Assembly (NCBI RefSeq): GCF_009763245.1
Contig: NZ_WKJZ01000001.1
Coordinates: 2,434,941-2,498,940, forward strand
Reading direction: 5' to 3'
DNA length: 64,000 nt
DNA from: Pseudomonas xionganensis
GTDB taxonomy: Bacteria; Pseudomonadota; Gammaproteobacteria; Pseudomonadales; Pseudomonadaceae
Shown in pieces: positions 28,989-38,866 of the stretch. The translations under genes were made by a program, and so were the position numbers. The notes beneath the pieces were generated by a model. The model searched no databases and had not been told where the DNA came from. It saw only the letters and a list, made by a program, of their open reading frames with translations. The stretch's first letter is position 1. Each line of letters starts with the position of its first letter.

Positions 28989-30076
28989 CGCAGCAAAGCC
29001 TCGATGGAGAAGTTGTAGTCGCTGAGTTGCGGCTGATACACGGCGCTGAAACGCCGAAAGTCGATGCCATAGCCCTTGCGCGCTATGCGCCCCTGTAACT
29101 GGGCCGCCTGCCGCCTGTCTACCAGGGTAAACAGCCTGGCCACGCGATCCTTGCCGCCGCGCTCGGCAAAGTCCTGCCCGGCGTGATGATCATGCAGCAT
29201 CACCACCGCCCAACCGCCCAGGGTGAAGTGACCCGTGGCCAGTACGTCGATATCCCCGCGAATACGCGCCTGGAACACCTCGACTGAATTGTTCAGGGCG
29301 CTGAAGTGCATATCCCGGCCAGGTTGTTTACCCACTTCAAGCGCGGCCTGCATGGCGCCGAAAGCCATCTCGTCATTGGCCGACCAGACCAGGCGTACAT
29401 CACGATAGCGCTGCAGCAGTTGCTGGGCCTGCTCATAGGCGCGCAGGCGTTGCCACTCACCGTATACCAACTGCTGCAGCCTGACCTGCGGATGCTCGGC
29501 CAGAGCCCGGTGCAGCCCGGCCTCACGCAAGGTGGCCGATGGCGTATGACGCACACCCGAGAAGGCCAGCAGGTTGACGGGCTCCTCTCCGACCTTGGCG
29601 AACAATGCCTTGGCCATCAGGTACCCCGCCTCCTCATCATTGGGCACCAGGCTGCCGATCCAGTTTCGATACTGCTGCCGTGGACCGCCGGCGAGCGCAC
29701 GCTGATCGGCAGTCAGGGTGCTGTGCAGGGCAAACAGCTTGACCGGAGTACCGGCGAACAGGCGCAGCAGTTCAGGCCCCAGGTACATCTCGTTGGCGAA
29801 AATCAGGTAATCCGGCAGCTCGGGGCCAGCCAGAACGGCATGGGCATTGGCCAGGATGCGCTGGGGATCGCGCTCACCGTAGACAATGGTCAACTCAACG
29901 CCAAGATCCGCCGCCGCGGCCTGCATGAAGTCGCTATAACCCACCCAGAACGGCTCGCCGGAAAAGCCGGGATTGAGAAACACCATGGAGGCAGGTGCAA
30001 CGCTCTGCGCCCTGGCCTGCCAGGAGAGCGCCAGGCTGAACAACAGCAGAATGCCGCAAAGGATGGATCGGGACAC
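28985..30076 (-). CDS. Orphan periplasmic substrate-binding protein (sugar-type, Peripla_BP_4-like)
   Basis: A 363-residue periplasmic binding protein of the type 1 fold. A signal peptide (ILCGILLLFSLALSWQARA) is followed by VFLNPGFSGEPFW and RLVWSANDEMAFGAMQAA, motifs of ribose/sugar-type binding proteins. GTG at 30076 is chosen because GGAGG lies 5 bases upstream. No permease or ATPase gene is adjacent, so it may feed a sensor kinase or chemoreceptor encoded elsewhere rather than an ABC transporter. The ligand is unknown. Confidence 0.83.
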   Translation of the reverse strand: MSRSILCGILLLFSLALSWQARAQSVAPASMVFLNPGFSGEPFWVGYSDFMQAAAADLGVELTIVYGERDPQRILANAHAVLAGPELPDYLIFANEMYLGPELLRLFAGTPVKLFALHSTLTADQRALAGGPRQQYRNWIGSLVPNDEEAGYLMAKALFAKVGEEPVNLLAFSGVRHTPSATLREAGLHRALAEHPQVRLQQLVYGEWQRLRAYEQAQQLLQRYRDVRLVWSANDEMAFGAMQAALEVGKQPGRDMHFSALNNSVEVFQARIRGDIDVLATGHFTLGGWAVVMLHDHHAGQDFAERGGKDRVARLFTLVDRRQAAQLQGRIARKGYGIDFRRFSAVYQPQLSDYNFSIEALLR

Positions 30077-30153
30077 GCGCACCTCCACAAAAGCGGTGCG
30101 GATTATAGAGGCATATGCGGCCCGGGTAGCGCCGGCCGTCTTTAAATAGAAAA

Positions 30154-30183
30154 GGGCTGACGGCACCTGCGCACCCTCAGCCC
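30154..30183 (-). terminator. Terminator after the 37-residue membrane protein gene
   Basis: Arms 30154-30160 and 30177-30183 (7 bp, GGGCTGA) enclose a partly paired loop. On the minus strand they are followed by TTTTCTATTT. It separates the small gene from the binding-protein gene on the same strand. Confidence 0.7.
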
Positions 30184-30203
30184 CCGTTTGGTGCGGGCAC
30201 CGG

Positions 30204-30317
30204 CTACTGCTGGCTGACCCAGAACACCGCAGTGGCAACCACAATCAGGATCAGGGCAAAGATTGCCTTGGCATCCACCGCACTGTCACGTTGCTCGGAC
30301 TCACTATGGTCGGTCAT
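30204..30317 (-). CDS. 37-residue single-pass membrane protein
   Basis: A very short gene easily missed by gene callers. It begins MTDHSESEQRDSAVDAKAIF, continues with the hydrophobic helix ALILIVVATAVFWV and ends SQQ before a TAG stop. It has an ideal ribosome site, GGAGGAG, 3-4 bases before the ATG, and its own downstream terminator. An acidic, hydrophilic N-terminus plus one helix suggests a small accessory or regulatory membrane peptide. It diverges from cysI. Function unknown. Confidence 0.75.
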   Translation of the reverse strand: MTDHSESEQRDSAVDAKAIFALILIVVATAVFWVSQQ

Positions 30318-30394
30318 GGGCTCCTCCTTTGTTGTATTTATATCTGGAACGCCTGCTCAGTTAAGACCAGCCAAGGGGCTTTCTCAAGGAGCGC

Positions 30395-30441
30395 GTTATT
30401 CCAAAGCCCTTTCTTATCTCTTTAAGTTCTTTCCATATATT
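30395..30441 (+). promoter_or_regulatory. Candidate cysI promoter and CysB-type activator region
   Basis: An AT-rich stretch about 140 bp upstream of cysI in an otherwise GC-rich region. It contains TTATTCCAAAG (about 30396-30406), several CTTTC/TTAT repeats and a possible -10 hexamer TATATT at 30436-30441 with a poor -35. This is what an activator-dependent sulfate-assimilation promoter (CysB) could look like. It is a weak, inspection-only call. Confidence 0.3.
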
Positions 30442-30575
30442 GAAACATCACTTTTGCGCATAACCCTGAGCTGGTATCTTCCTTCGGCTCCGCCAGGAGT
30501 GCGCGGCCGTGCGCGCTGATTTGCTGTAATGGGCCCATGCCAGGCCCGATAAGCAGCCTGATAACAGGACACTCC

Positions 30576-32217
<1,642 letters not shown>

Positions 32218-32234
<17 letters not shown>

Positions 32235-32715
32235 GAACGGCCAGATCCTGGACGAAACCTGGCACCTGCTGCCCAAGGACACCACCCTGGATCAGCTGTC
32301 CAACTGCGACGACCTGATCGTACCGCTGGCCCTCTGGGTCGAGCACAGCAAAGCGCTGAAAGCCCGCGACGGCGGCCTGGGCGTATGGCTGGATGCCGGT
32401 GAGGAAATCGAGGAAATCGCCGATCAGCTGGATAACTTCCAGGTGATCGCGCTGAACTTCCCCGCCTTTACCGACGGCCGCCACTGCTCCACCGCCTACC
32501 TGCTGCGCACCCGCTACGGCTACAAGGGTGAAGTACGGGCCATCGGTGATGTGTTGCGCGACCAGCTGTTCTCCTACCAGCGCGTCGGTTTCGATGCCTT
32601 TGCCCTGCGTGCAGACAAAGACCCGGTCGATGCCCTCAAGGCCTTCGAGGAGTTCAGCGAGGTCTACCAGGCCTCCGCTGACCAGCCGCAGCCGCTGTTC
32701 CGCCGCCGCGCCTGA
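32218..32715 (+). CDS. DUF934 protein, sulfite reductase partner
   Basis: A 165-residue protein starting MQRIIKNGQILDETWHLL, with the conserved block ALNFPAFTDGRHCSTAYLLR (the FxxFxDGRgyS motif of DUF934). The family is consistently encoded beside cysI in pseudomonads and is often labelled an oxidoreductase or CysH-linked subunit. It may supply electrons or assist siroheme enzyme assembly, but this is unproven. Its ATG lies inside the cysI end (17-bp overlap) with AAGGAG upstream. It is followed by a strong terminator. Confidence 0.9.
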
Positions 32716-32726
32716 AACCCGCTGTA

Positions 32727-32763
32727 AAAAAGCCCCGCCTATCCAGGATAGGCGGGGCTTTTT
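32727..32763. terminator. Bidirectional terminator between cysI-DUF934 and the TetR gene
   Basis: A perfect 16-bp stem (32727-32742 with 32748-32763) with a CCAGG loop. Runs of T follow on both strands, serving the convergent transcripts. Confidence 0.92.
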
Positions 32764-32788
32764 GTTGGCGATTGTCCGAGACCGCGCT

Positions 32789-33370
32789 TCAGAGGGCTCT
32801 CACACTGTCCCAGGCCACCTGAGCAAACAGCTCACGGCAATCGGCCAACGGTGTGCGGGTACGCCCTGCCAGCCAGTTACGGGCAAAGTCATGGGTTGGG
32901 CCAATAATCACCGAGGCAAAGCAGTCCACCGGCATGGGCTTGAACAGGCCCTGTTCGCGGTAACCCGCCAGGGCCTGCTGGATACGCCCGTAGTGGCGCT
33001 GATTGGCTTCGCGCAATTGCTCACCCACCTCGCTGGCCTCGACCCGGCTGCGACTGTGCAGGACGAACCGGGCCCACTCGGGGTTGGCCGCCACCCAGTC
33101 GATATAGCTGGTCACCAGCAGTTTGACGCAAGCTTCGGCGCTGTCGGCCTGGGCAAAGCCCTGCTCCAGCAACTCGGCATACTGCGCCGTGCCGGTCATG
33201 TACAGGGCCGCCAGAATACGTTCCTTGTTGCCGAAATGATGGTACAGGCTGCCGATGCTGGCGCCGGAACGATCGCGAATCATCTCGATGGTGGTGGCAT
33301 CCACCCCCACCTCACTGATACAGGCCAGAGCAGCCTGGAGAATCTCATCTTTACGGGAACTGCGAGCCAT
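32789..33370 (-). CDS. TetR-family transcriptional regulator
   Basis: A 193-residue TetR repressor. The N-terminal helix-turn-helix reads TTIEMIRDRSGASIGSLYHHFGNKERIL (about residues 26-53), the family signature; the C-terminal ligand domain is divergent. The start MARSSRKDE has AAGGAG 5 bases upstream. It lies 34 bp downstream of the YhdH-type reductase gene on the same strand, which suggests that it regulates that gene or the wider acyl-CoA cluster. Ligand unknown. Confidence 0.88.
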   Translation of the reverse strand: MARSSRKDEILQAALACISEVGVDATTIEMIRDRSGASIGSLYHHFGNKERILAALYMTGTAQYAELLEQGFAQADSAEACVKLLVTSYIDWVAANPEWARFVLHSRSRVEASEVGEQLREANQRHYGRIQQALAGYREQGLFKPMPVDCFASVIIGPTHDFARNWLAGRTRTPLADCRELFAQVAWDSVRAL

Positions 33371-33404
33371 GGGACTCCTTGGCAATAACGCGGATGGCAG
33401 GCGT

Positions 33405-34394
33405 TCAGCCCAGACTGACCAACACCCTGCCCACCTGTTGACCGGCGAGAATCCGCGCCATGGCCTCTGGCAGCTGTGCCAGGCTTACCTCGGTGACAAG
33501 CGGCTCCAGGTTCAACTTCCATTGCAGCGACAGCTTGTCCCACATGGATGCCTTGACCACCAGCGGCAACTCCACCGAATCAACACCCAACAGGTTGACC
33601 CCGCGCAGGATAAAGGGCAGCACGCTGCCATTGAGCGCCACCCCGGCCGTCAGCCCGCAGCAGGCCGCGCTGGCGCCATAACGCAGGGACTTGAGCAGAT
33701 TGACCAGGATATCGCCACCCACGCAATCCACCGCACCACCCCAGCGTTCCTTGAGCAGTGGGCGTTCGCTGCCCTCCAGCAACTGGCTGCGTCCGATCAC
33801 CTCCTGGGCACCCAGGATCTTGAGCAACCCGGCCTGCTCAACCTTGCCGGTGGCGGCCGTCACGCTGTAGCCCAGCTGATTGAGCAAGGCCACCGCCACA
33901 CTGCCAACTCCGCCACTGGCACCCGTCACCAGAATGGGACCCGCACCAGGTGTCACCCCAGCCTGCTCCAGTTTGTCGACGCAAAGCGCGGCAGTTAGCC
34001 CAGCAGTGCCGAGGATCATGGCTTCGCGCAGAGACAGGCCCTGAGGCCGCTTCAGCGCCCAGGCCGCGGGAATACGGATGTACTGGCCGAAACCACCCGA
34101 CGTATTCATGCCCAGGTCATAACCGGTGACGATCACCTCATCCCCGACACTGAACTCGGGCACCGCCGAAGCTTCCACTACACCGGCGGCATCGATACCG
34201 GGAGTATGGGGAAAGTTCTTGGTCACGCCGCGGTTGCCGCTGGCGGACAGGGCATCCTTGTAATTGAGTGAGGAATACTGAACCCGGATCAGCAGATCAC
34301 CCGGCGGCAGATCATCGATCTGACGCTGGACCACCACCTGCTCGAACTGTCCCGCGGCATTCTCGCGAGCCTGCAATGCACTGAAGCTGTTCAT
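33405..34394 (-). CDS. YhdH/AcuI-type zinc-independent quinone oxidoreductase (acrylyl-CoA reductase family)
   Basis: A 329-residue medium-chain dehydrogenase of the YhdH/YhfP group, whose best-known members reduce acrylyl-CoA to propionyl-CoA with NADPH. Visible motifs are QYSSLNYKDALS, FPHTPGIDAAGVV and the nucleotide-binding GASGGVGSVAVALL. Catalytic zinc ligands are absent, as expected. The second ATG (34394) is preferred because GAGG stands 6 bases before it, while the ATG at 34400 abuts the same element. It is probably co-transcribed with the downstream TetR gene. Confidence 0.88.
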   Translation of the reverse strand: MNSFSALQARENAAGQFEQVVVQRQIDDLPPGDLLIRVQYSSLNYKDALSASGNRGVTKNFPHTPGIDAAGVVEASAVPEFSVGDEVIVTGYDLGMNTSGGFGQYIRIPAAWALKRPQGLSLREAMILGTAGLTAALCVDKLEQAGVTPGAGPILVTGASGGVGSVAVALLNQLGYSVTAATGKVEQAGLLKILGAQEVIGRSQLLEGSERPLLKERWGGAVDCVGGDILVNLLKSLRYGASAACCGLTAGVALNGSVLPFILRGVNLLGVDSVELPLVVKASMWDKLSLQWKLNLEPLVTEVSLAQLPEAMARILAGQQVGRVLVSLG

Positions 34395-34417
34395 ACTCAT
34401 CCTCTGTCTGTGGGCGA

Positions 34418-35437
34418 TTACCAGAAGCGCTGCTGATTAAGGCGGCTCAACCAGGTCAGGGCAAAACGATCCAGGGCGGTGCTGGCCGCCAGGCCGACGC
34501 GCTCCTGCAGGGATTTCTTCTCGGCAAAGTGCAGGTGGAACAGCTCGGCCGACTTCGCCCGCTCGGCCAGGTACTCATCACTGGTGCCAAGCTGATCGAC
34601 CAGCTGCTTGTCCTGGGCCGCCAGGCCCAGCCAGACCTCGCCTGTGGCCACTTCGTCGATATTCAGTTGCGGCCGGTAACGGGCCACGAAGCCCTTGAAC
34701 AGCTCATGGGTGGTTTCCAGGTCTTCCTGGAATTTCTCCCGCCCCTTGTCGGTGTTCTCGCCGAACACGGTCAGGGTGCGCTTGTATTCACCGGCGGTCA
34801 GCACCTCGAAATCAATCGCGTGTTTCTTCAGCAGGCGGTGCACATTGGGCAGCTGCGCCACTACGCCGATGGACCCGAGTACGGCAAAAGGCGCCGAGAT
34901 AATCTTCTCGCCAATACAGGCCATCATGTAGCCGCCGCTGGCCGCGACCTTGTCGATGCATACGGTCAACGGCACCCCCGCCTGGCGAATACGCGCCAGT
35001 TGCGAGGCGGCCAGGCCATAACTGTGGACCATACCGCCGCCGCTTTCCAGGCGCAGCACCACCTCATCCTCAGGCGTGGCCAGGCTCAGCAGCGCGGTGA
35101 TCTCATGGCGCAAGTGATCGGTGGCCGAGGCCTTGATATCCCCATCGAAATCCAGCACATACACCCGCGGCTTGCTCTTGCCGGCCTTCTTGTCCTGTTT
35201 GGCCGCCTTGGCTTCGGCCTTGAGTGCCGCCTTGAGCTGATCCTTGTTCAGTACCGACTGTTCCAGGCGCTGATGCAACTGTTTGTAGAAATCATTGAGC
35301 TTGCTCACCTGCAGTTGCCCACTCAGGCCCCGCCCCTTGCCGCGCAATGCGGCGATCGTCACCAGCAGTACGATGATGGCGACCAGCAGGGTAACCGTCT
35401 TGGCCAGAAACCCCATGTACTCGGCAAAAAACTCCAC
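34418..35437 (-). CDS. sohB: Inner-membrane serine protease SohB
   Basis: SohB is a signal-peptide-peptidase-A-like membrane protease. The 339-residue product has an N-terminal membrane helix (TVTLLVAIIVLLVTIAAL, residues 14-31), a lysine/alanine-rich linker and the S49 protease domain. The Ser-Lys dyad is visible as S167 in KVAASGGYM and K219 in AGEYKRT. GTG at 35437 is chosen because AAGGGG lies 7 bases upstream; the frame is open further up but not conserved in character. It is divergent from the phosphatase-like gene. Confidence 0.92.
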   Translation of the reverse strand: MEFFAEYMGFLAKTVTLLVAIIVLLVTIAALRGKGRGLSGQLQVSKLNDFYKQLHQRLEQSVLNKDQLKAALKAEAKAAKQDKKAGKSKPRVYVLDFDGDIKASATDHLRHEITALLSLATPEDEVVLRLESGGGMVHSYGLAASQLARIRQAGVPLTVCIDKVAASGGYMMACIGEKIISAPFAVLGSIGVVAQLPNVHRLLKKHAIDFEVLTAGEYKRTLTVFGENTDKGREKFQEDLETTHELFKGFVARYRPQLNIDEVATGEVWLGLAAQDKQLVDQLGTSDEYLAERAKSAELFHLHFAEKKSLQERVGLAASTALDRFALTWLSRLNQQRFW

Positions 35438-35648
35438 TGATGTTCCCCTTGTCCTGATACCGGCACCCGTGGATACGGGCCCGGCCAAAGCCCAAGCATA
35501 CCCAGCCCGGTGGGGATCGGCCAGCAAGCCAGGCTATCGATCCACTTGCCTGAGACAATTCAAACAAGCGTATGTTTTTACGTTGACAGCGGCCCAAGAT
35601 TGCCCCTACCCTCGCCAAACTTTCACCGTACCGGGAGCTCCTGCGCAC

Positions 35649-36359
35649 GTGGGCAGCATCTACCTGATTCGACATGGCCAAGCCTCCTTCGGCGCCGACG
35701 ACTACGATGTGCTATCGCCCATTGGTATTCGCCAGGCCGAAATACTGGGCAGCCACCTGGCCCAACTCGGTACTCGCCTGGATCGCAGTCTCAGTGGCGA
35801 CCTGCGCCGCCAGCAGCACACCGCCAACGCTGCCCTGCAACAGCTCGGTGCCGCGGCCATCGCCGTGCCCCAGCTGGAGATCGATTCCGCCTTCAATGAG
35901 TTCGATGCCGATGCGGTGATTCGCGCCCTGCTCCCCGACCTGCTGCCGGAAGAGCCCGAAGCCCTGCACGTGCTGCGCAATGCCGCGCAGAACCGCGCCG
36001 AATTCCAGCGGCTGTTCGCCAAGCTGATCGGCCGCTGGATCAGTGGCGAGTACGAGCAACCCGGCCTGCAGAGCTGGCAAGCCTTTGTCGAGCAGGTACA
36101 AGCTGGCCTCGACCGTCTGCTGAGTCAGGCCCACAGCAAACAGAATATCGCCGTGTTCACCTCGGGCGGCACCATTACCGCCCTGCTCCACCTGGTTACC
36201 GGCATCGCCCCGGCCCAGGCGTTCGAGCTGAACTGGCAAATCGTCAATACCTCGCTAAGCTGCCTGAAGTTTCGCGGCAGCCAAGTGAGCCTGGCTTCCT
36301 TCAACAGCCATGTGCACCTGCAGCTGTTGAAGGCGCCGGAACTCATCACCTATCGCTGA
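35649..36359 (+). CDS. Histidine phosphatase-fold protein lacking the canonical second histidine
   Basis: A 236-residue branch-1 histidine phosphatase (phosphoglycerate mutase-like). The nucleophile motif IRHGQ gives H9. However, the second motif, normally VSHGG, reads FTSGGTITALLH, so the proton-donor histidine position is Ser. Either a neighbouring residue substitutes or the protein is a weak or non-catalytic binder. A GTG start with GGAG 11 bases upstream gives the expected N-terminus MGSIYLIRHG. It lies 58 bp before the SCP2 gene on the same strand, likely one transcript ending at the terminator at 36756. Confidence 0.85.
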   Translation: MGSIYLIRHGQASFGADDYDVLSPIGIRQAEILGSHLAQLGTRLDRSLSGDLRRQQHTANAALQQLGAAAIAVPQLEIDSAFNEFDADAVIRALLPDLLPEEPEALHVLRNAAQNRAEFQRLFAKLIGRWISGEYEQPGLQSWQAFVEQVQAGLDRLLSQAHSKQNIAVFTSGGTITALLHLVTGIAPAQAFELNWQIVNTSLSCLKFRGSQVSLASFNSHVHLQLLKAPELITYR

Positions 36360-36417
36360 GTCCGGCCCACTGCTCCCTCACGGGCGCGAGAAAAACCTGA
36401 AAATAAAGGAAGACATC

Positions 36418-36729
36418 ATGAGCGTTGCAGACATCGTCACCACCATGCAGTCCAAGTTCAACGCCAGCGCCGCTGCCGGCCTGGATCTGGTATTCCAGTT
36501 CAACATCGAAGACGGCGAAAACTACGCCCTGATCGTCAAGGACGGCACCTGCGCCGTTGAGAAAGGCGACAATGCCAACGCCAACGTGACCCTGATCATG
36601 GACACCGAAACCCTGAAAGGCATCACCAGCGGCGAAACCGACGGCATGCAGGCCTTTATGGCTGGCAAGCTGCGCGCCGAAGGCGACATGATGCTGGCCA
36701 TGAAGCTGGGCGAACTGTTCCCGGTTTAA
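36418..36729 (+). CDS. SCP2 sterol-carrier domain lipid-binding protein
   Basis: A stand-alone 103-residue SCP2 domain, a small alpha/beta fold with a hydrophobic tunnel that binds fatty acids, acyl-CoAs or other lipids. The C-terminal signature TLKGITSGETDGMQAFMAGK and then LRAEGDMMLAMKLGELF is clear. AAAGGAAG is upstream of the ATG. It is probably co-transcribed with the phosphatase-fold gene; the next unit holds the kinase and SDR, which suggests a shared acyl-lipid theme. Ligand unknown. Confidence 0.92.
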   Translation: MSVADIVTTMQSKFNASAAAGLDLVFQFNIEDGENYALIVKDGTCAVEKGDNANANVTLIMDTETLKGITSGETDGMQAFMAGKLRAEGDMMLAMKLGELFPV

Positions 36730-36755
36730 GCGGCACAGGCAGCACCGATATCAAG

Positions 36756-36782
36756 AAAACCGGAGTCCCAGGCTCCGGTTTT
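36756..36782 (+). terminator. Rho-independent terminator after the SCP2 gene
   Basis: A 10-bp stem (36756-36765 with 36773-36782) is followed by a run of T. The remaining bases up to 36937 hold no gene and should contain the promoter of the kinase-SDR unit. Confidence 0.88.
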
Positions 36783-36937
36783 TTTATACCTGCAGCTTTC
36801 TGGACAGCACCCATCAGGCAGCCTGATTGCGGGCCAACACCCCGACCTATAACGGCCTGTATTGCTTGTGGGACACCAGCAGCAGCATTAGATTAGCCAA
36901 TAATCTTGGGCACCCATCATAAGCAGAAGGGATAAAC

Positions 36938-38005
36938 ATGGCGCTTACTGACCAGTCCACCCATATCCGCGCAGGCGAAGAACTCGACGCCGCCGTCATC
37001 GACCAGTACCTCAAGGCTCATATCCCCGGCCTGACTGGCGAGCCGCGTATCAGCCAGTTCCCCGGTGGTGCCTCGAACCTGACCTATCTGCTGGAATACC
37101 CGGAGCAGGAGTTCGTTCTGCGCCGCCCGCCCTTCGGCCACAAGGCCAAATCGGCCCATGACATGGGCCGCGAGTACCGCATTCTCAATCAGCTCAACGC
37201 CGGTTTTCCCTACTGCCCCAAGGCCTATGTGCATTGCACCGACGAGTCGGTGATCGGTGCCGAGTTCTATGTCATGGAGCGGGTCAACGGCATCATCCTG
37301 CGCTCGGACATGCCGGCCGAGCTGAATTTCAGCCCTGAGCAAACCCGCGAGCTGTGCAAGAGCTTTATCGACAAGATGGTCGAGTTGCACAACGTCGATT
37401 ACCAGGCCTGTGGCCTGGGCGATCTGGGCAAGCCCGAGGGCTATGTGCAGCGCCAGATCGGCGGTTGGAGCGACCGCTACGACAAGGCCCTGACCCCCGA
37501 CGCCCCTTTGTGGGAGCCGGTCAAGGCCTGGCTCAAGGACAAGATGCCCGCCGATCATCACAAGCCGGCCATCGTGCACAACGATTACCGCTTCGATAAC
37601 GTCATCCTCAATCCGCAGAACCCGAGTCAGATCATCGGCGTGCTGGACTGGGAACTGACCACCATCGGTGACCCGCTGATGGACCTGGGCAATACCCTGG
37701 CCTACTGGATCGAGGCGGCCGACCCGGCACCGGTGCAACTGATGCGCCGCCAGCCCAGCAACGCCCCAGGCATGCTGACCCGCCAGGAGTTCGCCGACTA
37801 TTACGCCGAGCGCGCCGGCATCCAGATCAAGAGCATCGACTTCTACTACACCTACGGCCTGTTCCGCCTGGCCGGCATCGTGCAGCAGATCTACTACCGC
37901 TATTACCACGGCCAGACCCAGGACAAGCGCTTCGCCCAGTTCGTGCAGATGAACAAACTGCTGGAACAGATGAGCCTGCAGGTCATCAACAAATCGCAGC
38001 TGTAA
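36938..38005 (+). CDS. ACAD10/11-LvaA-like phosphotransferase (putative hydroxyacyl-CoA kinase)
   Basis: A 355-residue aminoglycoside-phosphotransferase-fold kinase. The glycine-rich start (PGGASNLTYLL), the catalytic loop VHNDYRFDNVIL and the metal-binding LDWELTTIGDPLMDLGN are visible. The WELTTIGDP block is characteristic of the kinase domain in ACAD10/ACAD11 and bacterial LvaA, which phosphorylate 4-hydroxyacyl-CoAs, not of antibiotic-resistance APHs. AAGGG precedes the ATG. It lies 36 bp upstream of an SDR gene on the same strand. The substrate is inferred from family resemblance only; no acyl-CoA dehydrogenase partner is in the window. Confidence 0.85.
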   Translation: MALTDQSTHIRAGEELDAAVIDQYLKAHIPGLTGEPRISQFPGGASNLTYLLEYPEQEFVLRRPPFGHKAKSAHDMGREYRILNQLNAGFPYCPKAYVHCTDESVIGAEFYVMERVNGIILRSDMPAELNFSPEQTRELCKSFIDKMVELHNVDYQACGLGDLGKPEGYVQRQIGGWSDRYDKALTPDAPLWEPVKAWLKDKMPADHHKPAIVHNDYRFDNVILNPQNPSQIIGVLDWELTTIGDPLMDLGNTLAYWIEAADPAPVQLMRRQPSNAPGMLTRQEFADYYAERAGIQIKSIDFYYTYGLFRLAGIVQQIYYRYYHGQTQDKRFAQFVQMNKLLEQMSLQVINKSQL

Positions 38006-38041
38006 ATGGCCGGACAGGCCTTACCCTAGAAGGAAAAATCC

Positions 38042-38809
38042 ATGTCCAAGACCCAACTGTTCGACCTCGACGGCAAGATCGCTTTCGTCTCCGGCGCCAG
38101 CCGTGGCATCGGTGAGGCCATCGCCAAATTGCTGGCCCAGCAAGGCGCTCATGTGATCGTCTCCAGTCGCAAGATCGACGACTGCCAGAAAGTCGCCGAC
38201 GCCATCATCGCCGACGGCGGCCAGGCCACTGCGATCGCCTGCCACATTGGCGAAATGGAGCAGATCAGCAACGTGTTCGCGCAGATCAAGGAGCAGTTCG
38301 GCCGCCTGGATATCCTGGTCAACAACGCCGCCACCAACCCGCAGTTCTGCAACGTGCTGGACACCGATCTGGGTGCGTTTCAGAAGACCGTCGATGTGAA
38401 TATTCGCGGCTACTACTTTATGTCCATCGAAGGCGGCAAGCTGATGAAGCAGAACGGTGGTGGTTCGATCATCAACGTCGCCTCGATCAATGGCGTATCG
38501 CCGGGCGAGTTCCAGGGCATCTACTCGGTGACCAAGGCCGCGGTGATCAGCATGACCAAGGTCTTCGCCAAGGAATGCGCGCAGTTCGGCATCCGCTGCA
38601 ACGCCCTGCTGCCGGGTCTGACCGACACCAAGTTTGCCTCGGCCCTGACCAAGAACGACGCCATCCTCAACCTCGCCCTGACCCGCATCCCGCTCAAGCG
38701 CGTGGCGGCCCCCAGCGAGATGGCCGGCGCCGTGCTGTACCTGGCCAGCGAAGCCTCCAGCTACACCACCGGTGTGGCGCTGAATGTGGATGGCGGCTTC
38801 CTCTCCTAA
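38042..38809 (+). CDS. Short-chain dehydrogenase/reductase
   Basis: A 255-residue classical SDR, NAD(P)-dependent and cytoplasmic. It has the cofactor motif SGASRGIGEA, the NNAATNPQ structural motif, catalytic Ser in INVASINGVSPG and YSVTKAA (Tyr-x3-Lys). It ends with the typical NVDGGFLS. AAGGAA is upstream of the ATG. It sits 36 bp after the kinase gene, so a functional link is likely, for example oxidation of the hydroxyacyl product. A bidirectional terminator follows. Confidence 0.92.
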   Translation: MSKTQLFDLDGKIAFVSGASRGIGEAIAKLLAQQGAHVIVSSRKIDDCQKVADAIIADGGQATAIACHIGEMEQISNVFAQIKEQFGRLDILVNNAATNPQFCNVLDTDLGAFQKTVDVNIRGYYFMSIEGGKLMKQNGGGSIINVASINGVSPGEFQGIYSVTKAAVISMTKVFAKECAQFGIRCNALLPGLTDTKFASALTKNDAILNLALTRIPLKRVAAPSEMAGAVLYLASEASSYTTGVALNVDGGFLS

Positions 38810-38824
38810 GCCATACACCCAGTA

Positions 38825-38850
38825 AAAAAGGGACCATAGGGTCCCTTTTT
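38825..38850. terminator. Bidirectional terminator after the SDR gene
   Basis: An 11-bp stem (38825-38835 with 38840-38850) with an ATAG loop is flanked by A/T runs on both sides. It serves the SDR gene and the convergent membrane-protein gene. Confidence 0.88.
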
Positions 38851-38866
38851 GTTTGTTGCCGCGCAG

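Noticed and set aside
36938..38005. Aminoglycoside resistance kinase
   Set aside because: The catalytic and metal-binding blocks follow the ACAD10/11-LvaA group, and the gene is paired with an SDR in a core-genome context.
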